64,000 bases of DNA from an uncultured Bacteroidota bacterium (GTDB taxonomy: Bacteria; Bacteroidota; Bacteroidia; Bacteroidales; UBA12077), in assembly GCA_913055635.1 (NCBI GenBank), contig CAJXLK010000002.1, positions 1-64,000 on the forward strand. The letters run 5' to 3'. A model generated the notes under the pieces. The model was not told where the DNA came from. It did no database searches and worked only from the letters and a program-made list of their open reading frames with translations. Each line of letters begins with the position of its first letter. Within the stretch, counting starts at the first letter, position 1. Positions 60,331 through 64,000 of this stretch are shown here, piece by piece. A program made the translations under genes and the position numbers.

Positions 60331-61236
60331 CTACTGGGAGGAAAGATCTAAAGTTATGGGGCGATTGGTGTTTTTTCGGCTTTCGACAACTACATCCTGG
60401 ACCACTTTAACAACCCCCTGAAACTGCCCGTCAAGGGTCTGGGCCAATACCAGGTCGTATGTCATGGGGGCCAGGTAATATAAGTGGTAGCTGTCTTTGT
60501 CTCCCACCTTATCGCTGGTGATGGCATTGGGGAAACGCGAGGTTTCGACCTCGGGATCTGCGGCTTCCTGATCTGAGTATGTGCCATCCTCATAGGCGTA
60601 GACTACGATCTCGCTGCCGTCGGTTGGCAGGCCTGTTATGCCTCCTGAGATGCTGCCGGCTTCATTATCGGCGATCAGCCTTACAGTGGGCTTAAGGATG
60701 TAAAGATCCCCCGAGCCCGATTCTACAATGGATTTTCTAGCATCAAAATCAGCGGTCAGCTCCACCGTACCGTTGGAGGGGACTTTGAAGGCGTGAACCA
60801 GCTTGAATCCGGATTGCTCCGCACTGGGAACATACAACGGCTCAGTGGTTCCCCCGTCAAACTCCAGGTAGCAACCCGGATTGGAAGGTGTGCCCTCTCC
60901 TCTTATCGGAGCGTTTAAGGTTAACCGGATCTGGTTATACTGCCCGGCATCCATCTCAAAACTGCCCAGTATGGCACTAACACTATCGGTTAATTCCATT
61001 AAATTGAAAGTCTTGGGCCCATCAAACTCTTTGAATGTGGCCCAGTCGTTGTTCTGCTTGTGATACTCCAAACCGTTGACCGTAATGTATACTCCGCTCA
61101 CATTGTCCTGATCAATGGGCGCGTCAGTGATAGAAAGGCTTAGCATACCGGTTTGGCTGGAGTCGTTGTCCTCACACCCGGTAGCAAATGCGAGGATAAA
61201 CAAGGTTACCGTGTAGATGAAAAATTTGGGTTTCAT
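60331..61236 (-). CDS. DUF4382 domain lipoprotein
   Basis: Lipobox FATGC; GMLSLSITDAPIDQDNVSGVYITVNGLEYHKQ...; 301 aa. Confidence 0.85.
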   Translation of the reverse strand: MKPKFFIYTVTLFILAFATGCEDNDSSQTGMLSLSITDAPIDQDNVSGVYITVNGLEYHKQNNDWATFKEFDGPKTFNLMELTDSVSAILGSFEMDAGQYNQIRLTLNAPIRGEGTPSNPGCYLEFDGGTTEPLYVPSAEQSGFKLVHAFKVPSNGTVELTADFDARKSIVESGSGDLYILKPTVRLIADNEAGSISGGITGLPTDGSEIVVYAYEDGTYSDQEAADPEVETSRFPNAITSDKVGDKDSYHLYYLAPMTYDLVLAQTLDGQFQGVVKVVQDVVVESRKNTNRPITLDLSSQ

Positions 61237-61261
61237 AGGTGGTTTATTTTAGGAATTGAAT

Positions 61262-61410
61262 TTTTTATCTAAGAGCTGCCTTTATATTAGGATCTTTTTT
61301 TTATCTAAGACCTGCCTTTATATTAATATCTTGTTTTTAACTAAGACCTGACTTTATATTAAGATCTTGTTTTTAACTAAGACCTGCCTTTGAATTAAGA
61401 ATTGAGCCGG
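61262..61410. repeat. About 36-bp AT-rich tandem repeats
   Basis: tttttaactaagacctgactttatattaagatcttg-type unit, about four degenerate copies. Confidence 0.85.
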
Positions 61411-61530
61411 TATTAATAGGGCCATCTCTGATGGTCTTATTGTTAATTAAGGCTTAACTTTTAATTAAGACGTTGCTTTTTAATATAAAGTGGGAACCTG
61501 TAACGACTTTTTTTAGTTTTTTAAGGAAAA

Positions 61531-61630
61531 TACCCCGCTAAGCGGGGATAGGATTAGGTTTGTTGGACCATACCCCGCTAAGCGGGGGTAGGATTAAAGC
61601 GGAGATAGAACAGACCCCGCTAAGCGGGGT
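61531..61630. repeat. Three intergenic palindromes in CTAAG orientation
   Basis: 61531-61549, 61571-61588, 61613-61630. Confidence 0.95.
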
Positions 61631-61633
61631 AAA

Positions 61634-61673
61634 AAAGCCGTGCCGCGAGGGGAGTTGCGGCACGGCTTTTCGA
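61634..61673 (-). terminator. Rho-independent terminator
   Basis: GCCGTGCCGC...GCGGCACGGC followed by TTTTTT on the minus strand. Confidence 0.8.
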
Positions 61674-61699
61674 GGATTCGGGTGTTCGAGGATACTGGT

Positions 61700-62632
61700 T
61701 TAAAGGGAAGAGAGGTCTATGGGATAACCAGTGTTTTTCTTGCTTTCAACAGTAACGTCCTGGGCAACGCCCAATACCTCTTTGAATTCTCCGTTAACCG
61801 ATTCGGTTACCACCAGGTCATAGGTCATGGGCGCCAGATAATACAGGTGATAGCAAGTATTTTCGTGCTGGCAGTTTTCATTTTGTCCGGCTATATCCGA
61901 GGTAACGGCATTGGGAAACCGTGTTGCTCCCTCGGCAGGGTCTTCAGCCTCGGCTGCTTCATAAGAGTCATTTTCATAAGCATACACCGCGATGCTGCTG
62001 CTGTCGGTAGGGATATTGGTAACGGCCCCTGATATGCTGCCGGCTTCATTGTTGGCTACCAGGCGAATGGTGGGTTGCAGGATGTAGCGTTGTTGCACAG
62101 GACTGCCCGTGACCCGGACGGATTTTCTGGCGTCAAAATCGGCGGTCACTTCAACCGTTGCATTGGAAGGGACGGTGAATGCACCGGTTGCTTTATATCC
62201 ACTTTGTCCGCCACTGGGTACAAACATTGGCGCCGTCTGTCCGTCATCAAATTCGATGTAGCAACCCGGGCTGGTTGGCGGACCCTGGCCTTTTTCCGGG
62301 GCATCCAGCATGAATCTCAACTGGGTGTATTTGCCGGCTTCCATTTCAAAAGCTCCCATCATCTCACTGAGGCTGTCATTTAATGCCAGCAGGTTGTACT
62401 GCTGCGGCCCTTCAAAGCCTTCAAACGTTTTCCAACTGCTGTCCTGCATGTGATACTTGACGCCGGTGATGGTTACCCATACCCCGGTAATTGTGGTATC
62501 GTCAATGGGTGCATCGGTCAGAGAAAGCGCCATGGTTCCGGTTTGTGAAGAATCCACTTCTTCTTCCTCACATCCCATAAATGCAGCGAAGGATATGAGC
62601 AATGCCGCTAATAATGTGATTTTGGTCTTCAT
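61700..62632 (-). CDS. DUF4382 domain lipoprotein (paralog of 60331-61236)
   Basis: AAFMGCEEEE lipobox; GTMALSLTDAPIDDTTITGVWVTITGVKYHMQDSSWKTFEGFEGPQQYNLLALNDSLSEMMGAFEMEAGKYTQLRFMLDAP. Confidence 0.87.
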   Translation of the reverse strand: MKTKITLLAALLISFAAFMGCEEEEVDSSQTGTMALSLTDAPIDDTTITGVWVTITGVKYHMQDSSWKTFEGFEGPQQYNLLALNDSLSEMMGAFEMEAGKYTQLRFMLDAPEKGQGPPTSPGCYIEFDDGQTAPMFVPSGGQSGYKATGAFTVPSNATVEVTADFDARKSVRVTGSPVQQRYILQPTIRLVANNEAGSISGAVTNIPTDSSSIAVYAYENDSYEAAEAEDPAEGATRFPNAVTSDIAGQNENCQHENTCYHLYYLAPMTYDLVVTESVNGEFKEVLGVAQDVTVESKKNTGYPIDLSSL

Positions 62633-62717
62633 AGTCTTGTGGGTTTTGGATTCGTTTGTTACAAGACGAGGAGATGGGGTTAAAGGTGGGAAAGGAGAGC
62701 AAAAAAATTGAATTTTT

Positions 62718-64000
62718 TTATCTTGAGCTCAGGTTATACCTGATAGCCAGGCTTATATTGACTGAAGAGCTGTAGGTTTCATTAAACCGGGCCGGTAGTG
62801 AAGGGGTTCCTTCATATATATTGATCAAGCCGGGGTTGAAACGAACTCCGGCCGAAAAACTATACCTGCTGGTAATCCGGGTGTCCAGTTCATAGCCCAC
62901 GAGTAGCCCCAGGTTGTAGTTTTTGTAAGCCCCGCGGATGCTTTCCGTTTCGCCGCCGGTATTTTGCCGGGCACTTTTCAGGTATCCGGCATGGGTGCCT
63001 AAAATCAGGTGATGGGAGACGGGCAGTTGGAAACTGGAAGATAAAATTTCATAGCGGGCGGCCACATGAAGGGCAGTGTAGTTGAGCTGAATCTGGTTGT
63101 TCATTACCTGGCCTTCTATGTATTCCCGGTAATTTTGTCCGGTTTCGCTGGTGATCAGGGCTTCCATCTGCACATCCAGTTTGTCGCTGAGGTTGATGCC
63201 CCCTAACAAACCAAAGGATTTTCCTTTTTCCGGGGAAGCCTGGCTGTAGGGAGATTTACGGATGCTGTGGAGGGTTTTGTCACTTAAAAGCCAGGAATTG
63301 CCCAGTTCTCCGCTCATGCCTACATAAAAGCGTGTAGGTTGAGGGTTTTCGGATTGCTGGTCTGCCTCTGCCCGTGCATTTTGTTGATTGGGAGCTTTGG
63401 CGGTTAGCGGGGTCACTGGTTTGCCGCCACTCAACTGCACATGGACCGGATCGGCTTTGGCAAGGAGTTGGCTTTCTCGGGGAACATTTGTCAGCTTCGT
63501 TGTGTGTGTCAATTTTGCCTGATTTTTGTCAGAGGCATTGGTTTTCTGGGTCGGGGTGTTTTTTGTTTTTTGGCCACCAGCAGAAGCAGCTTGTGTGGAG
63601 CGGGAGTCCATGGCAAGGGTTTGTTTTTTATCGCTGGCTTCAGTGGTTACCTTATGCTGGAGGTTTCTCTCCCGGGAAGGGTCTGTTTCCTGATCGGTTG
63701 AAGCCGTTTGCTTTTGAACCTGTTCCTTTTGAAAGGCTTTTTGTCCTTCTTCTTTGGAAGGCTTTTGCTGTTTGTCGTGTTTCTGGGTTCCTGTTTCCTG
63801 TTTTTGGGCCACGTTAGTTTTTTCGCGGGGTTGGAAGGCTGTGTCATCGGCGGAAGGCAAGAATATCTGAAGGGCAAAAAGCAGCAAAGCGGCGGCGGCA
63901 ATGGCCGTAAAAAGTTCGCGGGTTCGTTTTCTCCAGGACCGGTCCAGCCGCTCTGAAATGCGCTGCCAGCTCTGGTCGATGTCCAGTTCATCCTGGATGT
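62718..64000 (-). CDS. N-terminal anti-sigma/regulatory-like region, TM, low-complexity linker and C-terminal outer-membrane beta-barrel-like domain; 5' end beyond window
   Basis: Frame continues upstream of the annotated 63887 start: IQDELDIDQSWQRISERLDRSWRKRTRELFTAIAAAALLLFALQIFLP...; C-term porin-like. Confidence 0.75.
   Translation of the reverse strand, partial: IQDELDIDQSWQRISERLDRSWRKRTRELFTAIAAAALLLFALQIFLPSADDTAFQPREKTNVAQKQETGTQKHDKQQKPSKEEGQKAFQKEQVQKQTASTDQETDPSRERNLQHKVTTEASDKKQTLAMDSRSTQAASAGGQKTKNTPTQKTNASDKNQAKLTHTTKLTNVPRESQLLAKADPVHVQLSGGKPVTPLTAKAPNQQNARAEADQQSENPQPTRFYVGMSGELGNSWLLSDKTLHSIRKSPYSQASPEKGKSFGLLGGINLSDKLDVQMEALITSETGQNYREYIEGQVMNNQIQLNYTALHVAARYEILSSSFQLPVSHHLILGTHAGYLKSARQNTGGETESIRGAYKNYNLGLLVGYELDTRITSRYSFSAGVRFNPGLINIYEGTPSLPARFNETYSSSVNISLAIRYNLSSR

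Noticed and set aside
63400-63415. Half-palindrome ttagcggggtcac inside the 62718-64000 CDS
   Set aside because: Lacks the left arm and is explained by the coding sequence (PVTPLTAKAP); treated as chance.
1-64000. CRISPR array, prophage or IS element
   Set aside because: No regularly spaced direct repeats with unique spacers, no cas genes, no transposase, integrase or phage structural ORFs seen; tandem repeats present lack spacers.

Overview
This 64 kb window looks like chromosomal DNA from a Bacteroidota (Bacteroidetes) organism. Evidence: T9SS-type C-termini, SusC-like/OMP_b-brl_3 receptors, an HU-CCDC81/SPOR protein, DUF4382 lipoproteins and a Bacteroidetes-type primary-like sigma factor. 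Most content is ordinary housekeeping or envelope biology: nfo, dxs, selU/mnmH, dusB, metE, rnhA, an RpoD-like sigma factor, antiporters, two-component systems and lipoproteins. I saw no CRISPR array, rRNA, transposase, integrase or prophage. The most interesting signals are: (1) adjacent T9SS-secreted giants, one with cohesin-like modules (6081-9167) and one beta-helix protein with a degenerate dockerin plus a cohesin-like module (9357-14615); (2) a family of GC-rich palindromes, ACCCCGC-TTA-GCGGGGT, clustered in four intergenic regions with orientation tracking the upstream gene; (3) a tRNA-Asn locus with an intact gene, a degenerate copy whose anticodon arm is a 7-bp GC hairpin, and a distant 3'-half plus terminator about 5.5 kb away, bracketing a small accessory segment; (4) a hicAB locus whose toxin has a single in-frame stop; (5) seven GA-rich boxes spaced exactly 20 bp upstream of a two-component system; (6) a perfect FNR/CRP-type box upstream of metE and two other operator-like palindromes; (7) a covarying stem-loop repeat family at about 39.8-40.07 kb and 24.9 kb. 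All calls come from reading sequence and supplied translations; no database search was run.
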